Shown here in pieces: positions 1 through 13,300 of a stretch of DNA of 64,000 bases. The stretch is taken from NCBI GenBank assembly GCA_018340375.1, contig JAFFJZ010000007.1, forward strand, positions 24,092,001 to 24,156,000. The letters are read 5' to 3'. Numbering within the stretch: the stretch's first letter is position 1; each line of letters starts with the position of its first letter. Position numbers and translations under genes: made by a program. The notes under the pieces were generated by a model that was not told where the DNA came from, ran no database searches, and saw only the letters and a list, made by a program, of their open reading frames with translations. Source of the DNA: Gonatopus flavifemur. Lineage: Eukaryota > Arthropoda > Insecta > Hymenoptera > Dryinidae.

Positions 1-602
1 TGAAATTTCATATTTTAATATTAAATTTCATGTTTTCATATTAAATTTAATAATCGTTCTTAAATTTAATATGGAAATATGAAATTTCATCAAAAATTTC
101 GTATGAAATTTGATAAAATGTTTATGTAAAAAACTTCATAATATCATTGTCATTTTAAGACAGATTTTTCTAACAGTGTGAAAATACGGAAGATTACGAA
201 TATTGTAGAAAAAGTAATAGGTAGGATCGAAATTTCAAACGCTGAAGGTTACATTCCATGAAGCGCATAGTAAAATTCAGTTACTCATTTGTAATCTCCC
301 GTATTTTTATGTAAAAATCCATTTTACAAACCTTCCTGTTTATGGTTTAGCAAGCAAAATGAGAAAAAGTAGTAAATTTTTTTCTCCGTTTATTGCACTA
401 TCAAATACTTGCGTGCTAGCAAAATAGTATCTTATAATATAACTTTTCTCTCCGTGTATGGAGTGAAAAATCATTTTTTAGGAGTGGAATCTCACTTGTT
501 TTGGACTGGCCGTATTTTCATTCTTGGAGAGTAAATTCTCCACTCCAAGAAATTTAGAAAGTCAATAACACTCTTCATGGAACATTCTGAATTGTTGAAA
601 AT
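1..602. other. AT-rich non-coding DNA, no gene seen
   Basis: The first 120 bases contain several permutations of a short word like TGAAATTTCAT, a local low-complexity self-similar stretch. Nothing in either strand looks like a coding exon. It probably belongs to the intron upstream of the first visible cadherin exon. Confidence 0.5.
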
Positions 603-1094
603 TGAATATATGGGCATTTCTCTGTAAACTGGGCAACTATTCTTAGAAATCTGTCTAGGCGATTTTTTTACTCATATACTTGATAAACCTTATCCAGTGA
701 GTGTTTACATATTTTTACATATTTACATATTTATTGATAACCAACAGATGAATCAAAAATATTTCCATTATTTTAGAAAATATTGGTCATTGCCTGAAAT
801 GGCCGATATAGGGGACTGTTGCCTATGTCAGGGGACTGGTATTCGAATGAAAAATACCATTTCAGGCAAAATCGAATATTTTTTATTGCAATAACACTTT
901 AAATCGATACGCTCGCTCGTTACACCGAGTATAACCTAGCGTTTCAGGTGAAAAGTGTATTTTCAAAAAACATAATTCCATGTCAAAAAATGAAAATTCT
1001 TGTGTTTCAATTATGCTATGCACATACAACAAAGAATGTACTTCGATGTGATAACAATTTCCGTTGGCTGAATCAGCCGAGATCGATGCATATA

Positions 1095-1558
1095 CAGGGT
1101 GACCCAAGTCGGATAGATTATATTCGGGCAGCATATGCTGCAGCCAAAATGCAACAACTTTTGTATTTGGCATACTTTTTTTTTAGGCCTATGCTCCGTA
1201 TTTGGGCTTGGGGCCATTCGCTAAGTTGGAAAACGACGGATCCCTGGAAAAAAATTTCAACAATCCCATCATTGTTTGTTCCGGAGCTATAGCGATTTGA
1301 AATTTTTGAGCTTCTAGTCAATCACCGTTCAGCAACAAACAATGATTGGATAGTTGAATTTTTTTTCCACAGATCCGCCGTTTTCCAACTTAGCCAAGGG
1401 TCCCAACCTCAAGTACGTAGCATATCGTGCTTTTGAGTGATTTGGATTTCAAAAAAAATCTAAAAGCCTCAAAAAAATTTTGCCAAACCCAAAAATTGTT
1501 GCATTTTGGCTGCAGAATATGCTCCCCAAATATAATCTATCCGACTTGGGTCACCCTG
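1095..1558. mobile_element. Fold-back MITE, TA-flanked, CAGGGTGACCC ends
   Basis: Both ends begin CAGGGTGACCCAAGTCGGAT and are flanked by TA, as for Tc1/mariner elements. The arms stay complementary for much of the element: the left arm has GCTAAGTTGGAAAACGACGG and the right arm has its inverted partner near 1375. The element is nested in the 603-2454 element. A diverged relative is at 32480-33060. Confidence 0.85.
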
Positions 1559-1584
1559 TATATGAGGTTCAATCGATTGCAGCA

Positions 1585-1644
1585 GAAACGCGACAGAAAA
1601 CGATACAAACGCGACAGAAAACGATACAAACGCGACAGAAACAC
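1585..1644. repeat. 21-bp tandem repeat, ~2.8 copies
   Basis: The unit AAACGCGACAGAAAACGATAC is repeated almost perfectly just outside the right end of the 1095-1558 MITE. Confidence 0.85.
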
Positions 1645-2636
1645 GACCAACAAGCAACAGAAGGCACTTTGATAGGGGAATCCCTCAACAAGCCAGAGGA
1701 CTGTTCCCCAGAGGACTGTTTTATTTGACTTCATTAAGAGACAGCTCGATATCTAATTATCTCGTGTTATTTTGCTATACACAGGAAATATTTATCTATC
1801 ATACCGATTTAAAGTGACTAAAGTATGAATATAATACTTTTAATAAAATGAAAATAATCGATACGAGAGGACTGTTCGCTAGCAGGTAACAACGTGACTT
1901 CCACACATAGATACTTTTGCAGCACTGAATGAAATCGCGTCCGGCAGTAATGGCAGCAATCGTGCCAACTTTAGACTGTTTGTGTGCCGTTCCCCACAGC
2001 GATGGCGCTATTTAATCTTTACAGTACGTGGTGCGTGATTTTAGAACATAGCCAGAGGACTGTTCACAAAATGGGGAGACAAACTTTGATTGAGTTTTTT
2101 TGATATTAGAAAATAATATTTATAAAATATAAACAGGTGTTATTGACAATGAAATAATGGTGTTTGAATATTCAAAAAATTTGATTGATTCCAATAGTTA
2201 TTGTTTTAATTATTTTAATCTGAAGTGACCATACTGCTTCGGTGACATGCTAGAGGACTGTTTTTTGAGTACTTTAAACTCGTTTCTGATACAATAAAGT
2301 TTATTTTTATGAACATTGTACGCTGAGCATAGGTAGATTAAGTTCTCATCTTTCGATTTTATCTACGAAATGAATATAATCTGTACTTTTTTTTACGTAA
2401 TATTGACCTGAGACAATGAGTTGCCCAGTTTACAGAGAAACGCCCATATATTCATAAAATTTCTTCTCAAACTTATGAAATTTCATCACTTTCAATATTC
2501 TTCCCTTTTGAAACGTAAGGAGAGTGCATAGAAAAATCGTTCAAATCTTGAAAGCGTGAAAAAGAACAGGGCGCTACTCGTCTATGTAGAATTCATCGAA
2601 GAAATTTAATGCATGTGATCAGTCAATTGTTATTGG

Positions 2637-3045
2637 TAGTGTTGCCGCGATCCAAAAAACGAGCTGTTACGATCTTTAGATTCCAATGTTGCTCAATTCG
2701 ACCTATTGAGAATGAACACTGGTTCGAATTCAGATTAGAACTGGGACTGGATCACGAGTGGGTTCATATCAAGCTGCAATCCCGTCAATCTTAATTTTCA
2801 ATCAATTTACACCACAATCGTTTCGAGCCAGATTAAAATTTAGATCGTGTTAAGATCGAATACAGATTATCATTTCAAACTTTGGTGTTGACTCATATTT
2901 CAATTTAGATTCCTGAAACAAGTTGAATGTTCTCAAAATTGTATTTCCATCCAATTGTTGTTACCACGAAAGAATTTATGTTCAATTGAATGAGGCTGGG
3001 ATCTAAAGATCGTGACAGCTCGTTTTATGAATCGCGGCAACACTA
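2637..3045. mobile_element. hAT-type MITE with 8-bp target duplication GTTATTGG
   Basis: The termini read TAGTGTTGCCGCGAT and are inverted at the far end. The complementarity continues through CGAGCTGTTACGATCTTTAG with few mismatches. The flanks GTTATTGG at 2629-2636 and 3046-3053 are identical 8-mers, which is the hAT signature. No coding capacity. It lies about 340 bp upstream of the first visible cadherin exon. Confidence 0.9.
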
Positions 3046-3382
3046 GTTATTGGCCTGAGAATTAAGGGCATTTATTGACTGATCGAGAAAATGAGTGTGT
3101 TCCAATTTGGGAAGTGAAAATTAGTCCTTATTCCACCTCTTGGAACATGAATAGACCTTTCAAATTCATTCTTTTAACATACTCGAGCACTGATATTGAG
3201 TCTATTCTAATCCATTCGTTGTTTTAATTTCAAAGCGTCAATCTCGGCCTAACAAATGCATTGAAATACGTAAAACTCAGAAAAATAGTCATCAATACCT
3301 ATATGCAATGATGGAAATCTGTACATTATGAACATCTCTCCTTCCTACTTGCACTCTTATGATTATATCACTATTCTTTTAG
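3046..3382. other. Intron sequence before the first visible cadherin exon
   Basis: Non-coding. It ends in the splice acceptor CTATTCTTTTAG at 3371-3382. No further element recognised. Confidence 0.6.
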
Positions 3383-4337
3383 GACTCGATTTTTCAAGAA
3401 ATCAATTTTTCCGAACCGATCTACGCAGCGGATCGCGATCGGGACATCAACGTGCCAATTCGTTACGACGTAATATCCGGTAATGAAAGAGGATTCTTCC
3501 ATTTAGACCCCAAAAACGGTTCACTCTTCTTGAAACGTCCCATCGATCTCGATGCCGAATACCGAAATCTTCCAGGCAATACTTTCGTCCTACAAATCCA
3601 CGCATCTCAAGTAGACAACCCCCTAAAAATGGCTGTGGCACGCGTAGAGATCGAAGTCCTCGATCTCAACGACAATATTCCAGAATTTGAGGTAAGCCTA
3701 TACAACATCAGCATCGTGGAGAACCTTCCCAACGGTTTCAGCGTGTTACAAGTGATCGCGCGTGATCGCGATCAAGGTGAAAACGGATTATTCGATTACA
3801 AACTGGAAGATTCGACCGGAGCGTTCGCGGTTGACGCGAAATCTGGTTGGTTAACGGTCAAAGATCAAAGAGTACTCGATCGTGAAAAGAGATCTCATTT
3901 GGACATGAGAGTCTTGGCAATTGAAAAACAACCAAGCGTCGTAGTCGGTCCGGACAAGAGACAAGCCTCGGTCAAAGTTGAGGTCACTTTACTCGACGCT
4001 AATGACAATAATCCTATCTTTGTGCCATCGAATCTTTACGAGTTAATCGCTCGATCGGATGCCAAGATCGGAACGGTCTTGGGTCAAGTTCACGCCGTAG
4101 ATGAGGATCTCGGTCCTAATGGTTTGGTACGATACAGTATTCAGAAAACTGGTAATTCAAGTTCGCGTCTGCCACCGTTTGCGGTTGATGAGATTACAGG
4201 GGTGATAACGGTGACCGAAAGTCCAATCGTTGAAGGTAGACACGCCTTGTTTGTCGAAGCCACCGATCAACCGACTAATCCAAGCGAAAGGCGATTTTCT
4301 TTGGCTGTTGTCACAATTGATGTCATTTCTGCTGATG
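3383..4337 (+). CDS. Cad87A: Cadherin gene, first visible exon (partial EC plus two ECs)
   Basis: Acceptor TTTTAG before 3383, donor GTGAGT at 4338; the exon starts in phase 0 and ends after one base of a codon. It encodes the C-terminal part of one cadherin repeat (linker LDLNDNIPEF), a full repeat (IVENLP, DRDQGENG, linker LLDANDNNPIF) and most of a third that ends VVTIDVISAD. That last linker lacks the DxNDN calcium motif. The exon begins mid-repeat, so upstream exons with the signal peptide must lie outside the window. Confidence 0.92.
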
Positions 4338-7300
4338 GTGAGTTATTTTTTCATTTAAAGAATATCATTTCTGAGAGAATGGAAGGTTTATTGGATTAAC
4401 AAGTGTTCGAATGCTGCTAATTAGAAACATATATCAGTTCTCAGAGGATTTAATTCCTATTTCTTCCCTGCTATAAAAAATATAAAAACACAAGAAACGA
4501 TGGTATTTTAAAACAGGAAACGAATAGTATCCGTGTATAGCATTGGCTTTGTTAGTTAGGTATGTTGGCAGAGAAACTGTGAAAATAAATTCAAAGATAC
4601 GACGAAAGTGTGGGAGGGAAAGAGTCCATTTGGCAATCTTCATCGATTCACCGTCCAACCCACACCACTGCTTCGAACTTTCAACTGAATATATTTTTGT
4701 TTCTTATACCTCGTGAATTGAAAAAGAAATGGAGCTAATTATCTGATATTCTTCACAATTTCATTTCAAATCTTCTGAATCATCGTATAACAAAATTTCA
4801 ACAACATCCTTCAAGAAGGAAGATGAATTCATATAAAATTTCCTCTCTTGACAATCGCGTATAGTCCCTTCTTTATAACACTCAACCATTTGGAATCTTA
4901 TCGCCTTTTTTCGTCCTTTCCAACGCAGGTTCGGATGCTTGGCAACCAGATTTCTTGGGAGCTCCCTACGAATTTTGGGTAGGAGCTAATGTACCAATTG
5001 GCACCAGTGTTGGTCAAATTCGTGTCAATGAGGCAGTAAAGACGACTGATCTCATTTATGATCTTCTTCATGGATACAGCGAAGGAGGTAGGCAGAAATA
5101 TATGTACATATATTTCTGTATGCGTGGAGGAATTTTTTTTCTCAAGTTATATCACACAGATTTTTCATACTCGCTTCGAAACGAAACCATACGAGAAAAT
5201 TGAAAAATAACACGAGATTTCAACATTCAGATTTCAATAGACTTTTATCGATACAATGACGAATATCTATCCTTTGATCTCATTCAATTCATGGAAATTT
5301 ATTCTAATTACAGTTCCTTTCGCCGTGGAAGAACGGTCTGGGACCATCACTGTGGTGGATAAGATCGATGATTACGATCGATCTATCTACGACTTTGAAG
5401 CAGTTGTGAGCGACGAAAGAGATTTAATGTTGATCACGAACGTTTCGATTCACGTGGTGGACCCAAACGACGAGAGAGGGTTGTTTACCAAGTTAGTATA
5501 TATCATTATATTTCACTCTCAATTATCGCTTTGAATATTTCGTCTTCAAAAGTAGAAGTAACAAATTCCTGATATTACTAATTACATTCATTTAGCTTTA
5601 CACGGGTTACATATATTACACGTGAGTTTATCATTCATTTCCTGCACAATTACATAATGGAACTGAGAATTTCACGTATACGTTCGTAACGTGTTGATGA
5701 TTTTTTTTGTGAAAAATGCATAAGAACATGAAATTATTTAAAATTCTAATCGTAACATCCTTGTGTGAGTATTTATGAAATTCCATTAAACGATGTCTAC
5801 GGTAATTGCCGGTTTTTCTTCCTCACGATATCTCTTCCAATTTTCGCATTTATAGACCCTCCATAAACATCAGTCAACGACCTGCAGTTATTTTTTTTTA
5901 TTACCCGGATGTCGACGACCTTTTGATTACAGGGGAACAACCACTGCTCCTCTCATATTTCACGCAAAGGAAAATGTTCCTGGCATCAGGATCGGTCGTG
6001 TTTTGCCACATAATGGAACTGTGACGATGACTCCGACGATCGCGACGTTGGCCAATACTCGTTTTCTCATCGTCAATCAACAAGATGTTCCAGATATTAA
6101 CATTTCAGAAGACGGTACACTTTTCGCACCGAATGGTTTGGATCGTGAAATCAAACAAAATTACAGTATCACAGTGATTGCGGAGAGTCCAAAAGGAATT
6201 GGGGTCTTTCAAGTAAGATATAAATCTTCCAAATGAGTATGAGATCATTCAACTCCGGTAGTGATTTTCGCGCACTGCAAAAATTGCTGTCGAAGATATG
6301 TCTCAAAATAAGATATGATATGTTCGATAATTCAAATCAAACACTTGACTGTTTTAACTGGAAACATCAGTATCTTATTTCGCGACACTGAAGTTTATAG
6401 ATGTTTGTTTTCAAAGCAGATTATAGAAGTGTGATTTATGACATTTAACTTGAAAAAATGGATTAAATTGATGATTTTTCATCATAGAGTTGATTAGAAT
6501 CTCGTCTAGTTTTGTTTCAAAATGGCACAATATACATTTTGTATACATTGTTCTTGTTCTTCACTTTGACGTTGACGTAATAGTAATTCTCCAACTAAGA
6601 TATCTAAAAGAATACTTAATTGAGAGATCTTCAAGAACTTTCTTGAAGACTTCTTGAAGATATCTCTTAGAAGTGTTGGAAAGACATCTTGTAAAAGATT
6701 TCTAGAAGATGTCTTGATTCAGAGATCTTCAAGAACGTTGAAGAGTTCTTGAAGATATCTTTTAGAAGTTTTAGAAAGATTTCTGAAAAATGTCTTGATT
6801 AAAACACGTTTAAGAAGATAAATTTTCCAGCAGCTTTGAGGTTATATGAGCATGTGATCATGAATAACACAGGATAAAACTTTGAATGTACCTGTTATTA
6901 CAATCGTATTGCAAATGAGGTGAGTCCATCCATGAATTAAAAGCTTGAATCAATCATCGAGATATCAAGAAATTTAAAAGTTTATAAAAAGCGCGATTTT
7001 GTCGCCTTATGACGTGCACAATAAAATTACCGAATATCCACTTCACAACAATTTTTCAGAAATCAGAAAGAATCTGCGGTATTCACGAAATATTAACGAC
7101 CACCAGAACACAGAATTGATTTCTAAATATGTTTCACTAAATTTATTCATCTTCCCTATTTGTAAGTACATTCAACTCTTTTGATATTTATTCATGTGAT
7201 AACAGTTTGTTCAAAAGATCATTTTCACTATGAAACTGGACACTGCTGACATATTTCATTATGTCATATTGACAATTATGGGCGTCTCTACCATGTTGTA

Positions 7301-10300
7301 CGTATAGCTCAAGTGACTGAGGCGTAAATATATCGTCAAGTAAATGGGTTCGATTCCCGTAACAACAAGGGTCGAAATCAGGTGAACTTTATCAGAACGC
7401 GAGAGTAGTTGAAGAAACAAGAGTTTTTATGAATTCTCCAAGACATCTTCAAGAACTCTTCAAGACATCTTCAAGAACTCTTCAAGATATCTTTTCGAAT
7501 TCTATACGTGTTTCATAAGACATCTTTTAGGATTCGTTTCGATATCTTTCAGAACGTTTTGTTAAAACTTCTTACAAACGCATTGAGACTTCTTGAAAAT
7601 ATCTTTCAGATGTCTGAATGTTAGTTGGGTCGAGGTTATGTTCCTGCATACAGTTTTCAAACATTTTTGTTTGCCAATCAAACACGTCATGTTTTGAATG
7701 AAAACGTAGTGTTGTGTTTTGAATATGATTACAGTAACATTTTGAAATGTTTGAAAAGTCACTGCAAAAGTATCTTAGAATAAGATATCAGTTTTTGCAG
7801 TGCGGACAGGGCGGGAACCAGTACGCTGGTCCAATAAAGTCTGATGCTTTTGTAATTCCGTGTGTCGTATTAATCGCGTCGTGATAAATCAACATTGTCA
7901 AAGTTCTTTCATGAATAAGAATTATTTCTTTCCGAATCTTCTTTCACTTGTTTTCCAAGATAAAAACAAAAACATTCGACGAAACTGAACAGAGGCATAA
8001 AAATTTGTCAGCTACCAACCCAGATAGCACAAGCAGTTCAGAAAGAATCCATAATGAATTCTTTTTATATCACAATGAATGTCTTATGAATGCCTAAACT
8101 CATCCAAATCAATTCAAAAAGAGTTCTTAAACTCGCCCCGTTATGACAGTTCAGAATGATATGCCGAGGGACATCTTTTTTTCACCCAAAAGAGTTCATT
8201 AAGGATTCAAAAATGAATTTAAAAAAAGTATAAAATGACATGAATTGAGAGTCCCAAAAGGTTCATAAAAACCTCCAGAAAAACTAATAAACAATGCAAA
8301 ATGACACAATTCAACCGCTTGAAAAAAAAATAACAACAACAGCTATTTTTGTATATGAGTTAAAATTCAAAAAGAGATGGAAAAATTTTTTAAATGTTGA
8401 AATTATTGCGTCCTCTAATGACATCTAAATGACCTCATAAAGAGTTCATCGATTGAGTTCATTAAGAATTCTCTAGGTCTAATAAAAGAATTCCTCCAGT
8501 AATGCGTTCTGAACTGACATAACGGAAATACATTTGTTATCCTTAATAGATTCAAATTTAGTACTTTATGAAGTCTTATATGAGTTCTTAGAAAATTCAT
8601 AAAGAATACTTCGGGGATCGAATGTATTCTTTAAGAATCCATGATGAATTCATAAAATTGTCTTCTCAATGAATTCATTTAAGTGAATCCATTCTGACAA
8701 GTCAGGGGACTTCTGTGCTATCTGGGAAAGGAAAAATGAGAAAAACTTTCAATTATTGACGATATCCGCAATGTCTGATCTTGGAAATATTCCACCACTT
8801 CTATTGAGAATTGATATTTCATGTTCCAGAATCATTATTTATTCGAATAATGAATTATGCATCTTCTAGTAGCGCATGAAGCTCCTGTCCATAGAATATT
8901 CATATTGGACGCACCGAGTGTACGACAGGCTTTCAATAAAGCACCGTCGCTACATATTCACTTCAAATATCCGATAACACTATTAAGATCAAACTTCCTC
9001 TTCAATTCGTTTTTTTTCGACAAATTTTGAGGATTTCTTCATTTCCCTCATCTTGATGGAAACAACCATGGAAGTTTGAATTTTTCAAAATTTATATTAT
9101 AATAACAAACAAACAAACTTGAGCAGTTTGTAACGATGTCATATTTTCTATATTTATCCTATATTCGAATCTAATTCCATCTGCTTTCCACATGATATCG
9201 TTCGAACCAATCATTCAAAAGGCTGTGATCAATTTCCAGGTGAGAATTATTGTGGATGATGAGAATGATCACGCTCCACTATTCTCATCTCTCATTTATG
9301 AAGGACGAATCATGGAAAATAGTCCGGCAGGCACAGAAGTCATAACTATGAATCAAATATCTGCCACCGACATGGACGAAGGCATCAATCAAAATTTCAC
9401 CTTCAGTCTACAGGGTGACGGTATTGATTTGTTCAAAATTGATTCTTACACCGGCCGGGTGTATTATAAAGGAAATGAGAATCGAACTCTCGATCGGGAA
9501 GAAAAATCAAACTACGACTTGAAAATTGTTGCTAAAGATGGAGGTAAGGGGATGTTAACATAATTATGTGTTGTGATTTACAAAAATTGAATAATTATAT
9601 TGTTTTTATATTCTCAGGAGGTCTCGAATCTGAAGCGAAATTGAATATAATCGTTGAAGATGTGAATGACAATGCTCCAAGTTTTGTACGTATGCTAGTG
9701 TTACCGGATCAAGGTGTACGTGTATCAAATTTGGAAGATAATTCGGTAGTGAAGAACGATTTCCTCGATTCAACGTCTTTCGCTGACAATGCTGATGACA
9801 ACAACGACGAGGATGAGAATCTTGGTAAACGGCCATCACCGCTCCTACTGGTACCAGAAAATGTAACAATCGGTGCACCCATAATAAGACTTCTAGCGGA
9901 AGATAAGGATGAAGGTCAGTACTCTGTGATAACCTACAATCTTCTGAACGAGTCCATGACCATTCCTTCGATTTCTTCAATAACCAACGGGAAAAATCTG
10001 TTCCATCGTTATGATATCTCCGGCCGTCGATATTTCCACTTAGATTCAAGGTCAGGCGAGATATCGGTAGCACGAGGTCTTCCGGCGGAAGCTGATATTC
10101 GAATGTTGATCACCGCGAAAGACACCGGTGGTTTATCGGATAATATAACGGTCAGAATACACGTGGTCGACGTGAACGATCATCCACCGATTTTTGATAA
10201 ATCGTGGTACACGTTCGATGTACCGGAAGGTACTTATAATTCTTACAACATAGGGAGAGTGAGTGCTTCGGATGGGGATTTTGGTTCGAATTCGAACATT

Positions 10301-13300
10301 ACTTATGAATTTTTAAATACGTTAGACGAAATAGCGCTTTACGGGAAGAAATCTTGGTCTTTCGATGTGGACAAACACGAAGGCATAATCAGTGTTACAG
10401 GCATCCTCGATCGTGAGAACGTCCCAGCTCACAGATTCATGATCGTAGCGAGAGATCAAGGAATTCCAAGTTTGAGTTCGTCTGTTGAGATCGAAGTGAA
10501 TGTACTTGACGTTAACGACAATGCTCCCAATTTCAAAGGTTACAATGAGACTGAAACTGATAAAAATGGTAAACTGAAACCTGTGTATATGGCAGCTATT
10601 TATGAAGACAGCCCCATCGGTACCCCAGTGATTAGAATTCAAGCTAACGATACCGATTTCCCAGGAAATGGGAATGGATTGATACTTTTCGATCTCTCTC
10701 CCGAGGATAACAACAGTTCGAGAAGTAGTGGAGGAAAGAAACAGTATTTTACTATCGATAGTAAGGATGGTCTCATAACTACTATCGCGGAACTTGATTA
10801 TGAAGCTACAAAAAAACCTCATAGATTATCGATAACCGCCAGTGATCTTGGAACTCCCATCAGTTTGACATCAAGTGCCATAGTGATTGTCAAAATCATC
10901 CCCGTGGAAGACAGCAATCCCGAAGAAGATCGTGAAAACGAAGTTCAAAAATCCCCAGCTTTTCGACACCGTCATTACGAGATTGAGATTGAAGAGAATT
11001 CTCCTGTTCCTCAGATGATCGTTCAGTTGGAATTGGTGGATGGATATCAAAGTGATTACGTCAGGTACAGTATTGTCGATGACGGAACTGATTCGCGTAC
11101 ACATTTTGCGATTGATTCGAAAAATGCTACCCTGTACATGTTGACGAGCGCTGACCGAGAAACGAGAGATTTGTACGAAGTTAAGATTAGGGTAGATAGA
11201 ATAAAGATTGGAAGAGGTATGCCGGTTATGATATATCCAGTAATTGGAGAAAGATTGAATGGACTTGCCCCCAACGAGGCGAGGGTTATTGTCAGAATCA
11301 AAGACGTGAACGATAATTCTCCACGATTCAAGTCGAAAGCACGACCTATACTCGCAGCTATTCCGACAACCGCGCATTTTGGTTACGAAGTCGTCAAAGT
11401 CGAGGTTAGTTCACAAAAGAGATTGAATAAGCTACAAATGGTAATTCTGTTTCTTCAAATATATTTAGGCATTTGATCCTGACGAGGGATTAAACGGTGA
11501 AATTCGTTATCAAATTCTTGGCAAAGAGGATGCACCGCCGTTCGCCATTGACCCAATGAGCGGTCAAGTGCGATCGGTGGCAAGTTTCGCACGCGATGCC
11601 GGCCGCGTCTTCGGTTTCGACGTCAAGGCTACCGATCGAAGAGGCGCCGAGAATGGACGAAGCAGTATCGTCAATGTTTTTGTGAGTTTTCTCCTCTCAA
11701 CTCTTGGTTCTTAACTTAGATTTCGTTCTTTTTTTGACCTAATTCAAGTTGAATAGAATGAAAAGGGATTTTCATTTGAGAAGTGGAAAAAAGAATGTGA
11801 TCGATCCCTCGTAACACGTATAATACATATTGTCAGTTGATACCTTGACACATTAACATCTTGACATATTCTATCCCAATCCATCCGTTAGGTATACATC
11901 TTGGATGATCAAAAGCAAGTAGTCATGGTCGTTGGACAAAGACCGACGGATATCGAGACTAAATTGGAAAATATCACTGCGTGAGTATCGAGGCAAACAA
12001 ATTGAAAAAGAGAAAGGAAAGCGTAAGAAAATGGAATGTGCTCTAGTTCCAAACGCATTGTTGTATCAAAGATCCCACATTGGCTTTGATCAAATATTTA
12101 TTCGATGCGGAAGAACATTCTCTTGTCACGATCAACTTTGTTTTTTTTTCATTAAAAATTCATTTCAATTCAATCTTTACCTAGTATTTTGTATTAATTG
12201 GTTTTTAAAGGAATTGACTTATGGAAGCGAGCGCATGCTTTCTTACGAATCTAATCAAAGTTTCTGAATAAGGGATTTTGTAATTACAGAGTTCTCCATA
12301 ACGTAACAGGACTTGATATTAGAGTGAGGAAACTCGAACCTCATATAGAAAAGAATCTCATCGATACAGCTTCGTGAGTTTATATTTATATTTCACATTA
12401 TGTGCTGGTTATTTTTATTCAAATGAGAATTTTGTTGATTATAAGTTCCTAAGTTATGACAACATGAACTTCATTTCCAGTACTGACATGTATCTTTACG
12501 CGATTGATCCGCATCTCAACATTATGATCGACATGGATACCTTACAAACGTGAGTATCTTTTAAGTGAATGATTCATCACCGATCTATCAAGAGAAGGAA
12601 CTTTATTCGTTTTTTTCTTTACTTTACTGTATGGAAACTTTAAATTATTCTATGGATCTGTGAGATGTGAAGGAGTGGATAAATAATCGTCAGATGATTT
12701 CAAAAAACTGTTCCAGAGATGGAACAAATCGATTTTCTCGGTTTAGGTTGTAAGAAAGTTATCTCAAGGTATAAGAATTATCTATGATTTTTCCACATAG
12801 GAGAGCATGTTTCACAGTGGATCACTTTTTTTTCATGATCTATAACTTCAAAAATAGTGAACGTTTCAGCACGGAAGTTCATATACATATACAATATTCC
12901 CTCGCCCTCAAAAAGAACAAGCAATATTGTTAATTTGCGTAAATGAAATGCCAAGTTTTTATCATCTTCTGGAATTTTATAATTTGATCCACTGTACCCC
13001 ATATCTGGGTTACAGTGGATAATTTCATGGATCAGACTCTCAGAACATTGAAATTTCTCACAGTAACGCTCTAAGGTGGTGAGAGGAAAGCCTTTCAATT
13101 TTGCAGCAGTTCTGATTTTGAATCCATCTTTGTTTAAAAGCTTCACAATAACCTACATGGATTTTGCATTCAAGTTTCCGAACACGATTTTAAGGCATCT
13201 TGAATTGTAATGGAGAAATAAAATATTATTCAAAACGGTTCAGCCAATCAGGATCATATTATTTAGTAAGCATTTGCTTATGGGACAAACTAGAACACGA

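Larger units (their letters stand above)
603..2454. mobile_element. Non-autonomous element with ~40-bp inverted ends and repeated GAGGACTGTT motif
   Basis: The left end (TGAATATATGGGC, then CATTTCTCTGTAAACTGG) is inverted at 2415-2454 with about one mismatch over 37 bases. Between the ends the word GAGGACTGTT, or a one-base variant, occurs in the same orientation at about 811, 831, 1696, 1711, 1867, 2055 and 2253. No transposase is visible. A 464-bp MITE and a 21-bp tandem repeat lie inside. The target duplication is unclear, so the superfamily is not assigned. The motif array resembles clustered transposase-binding sites; that reading is inference. Confidence 0.7.
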
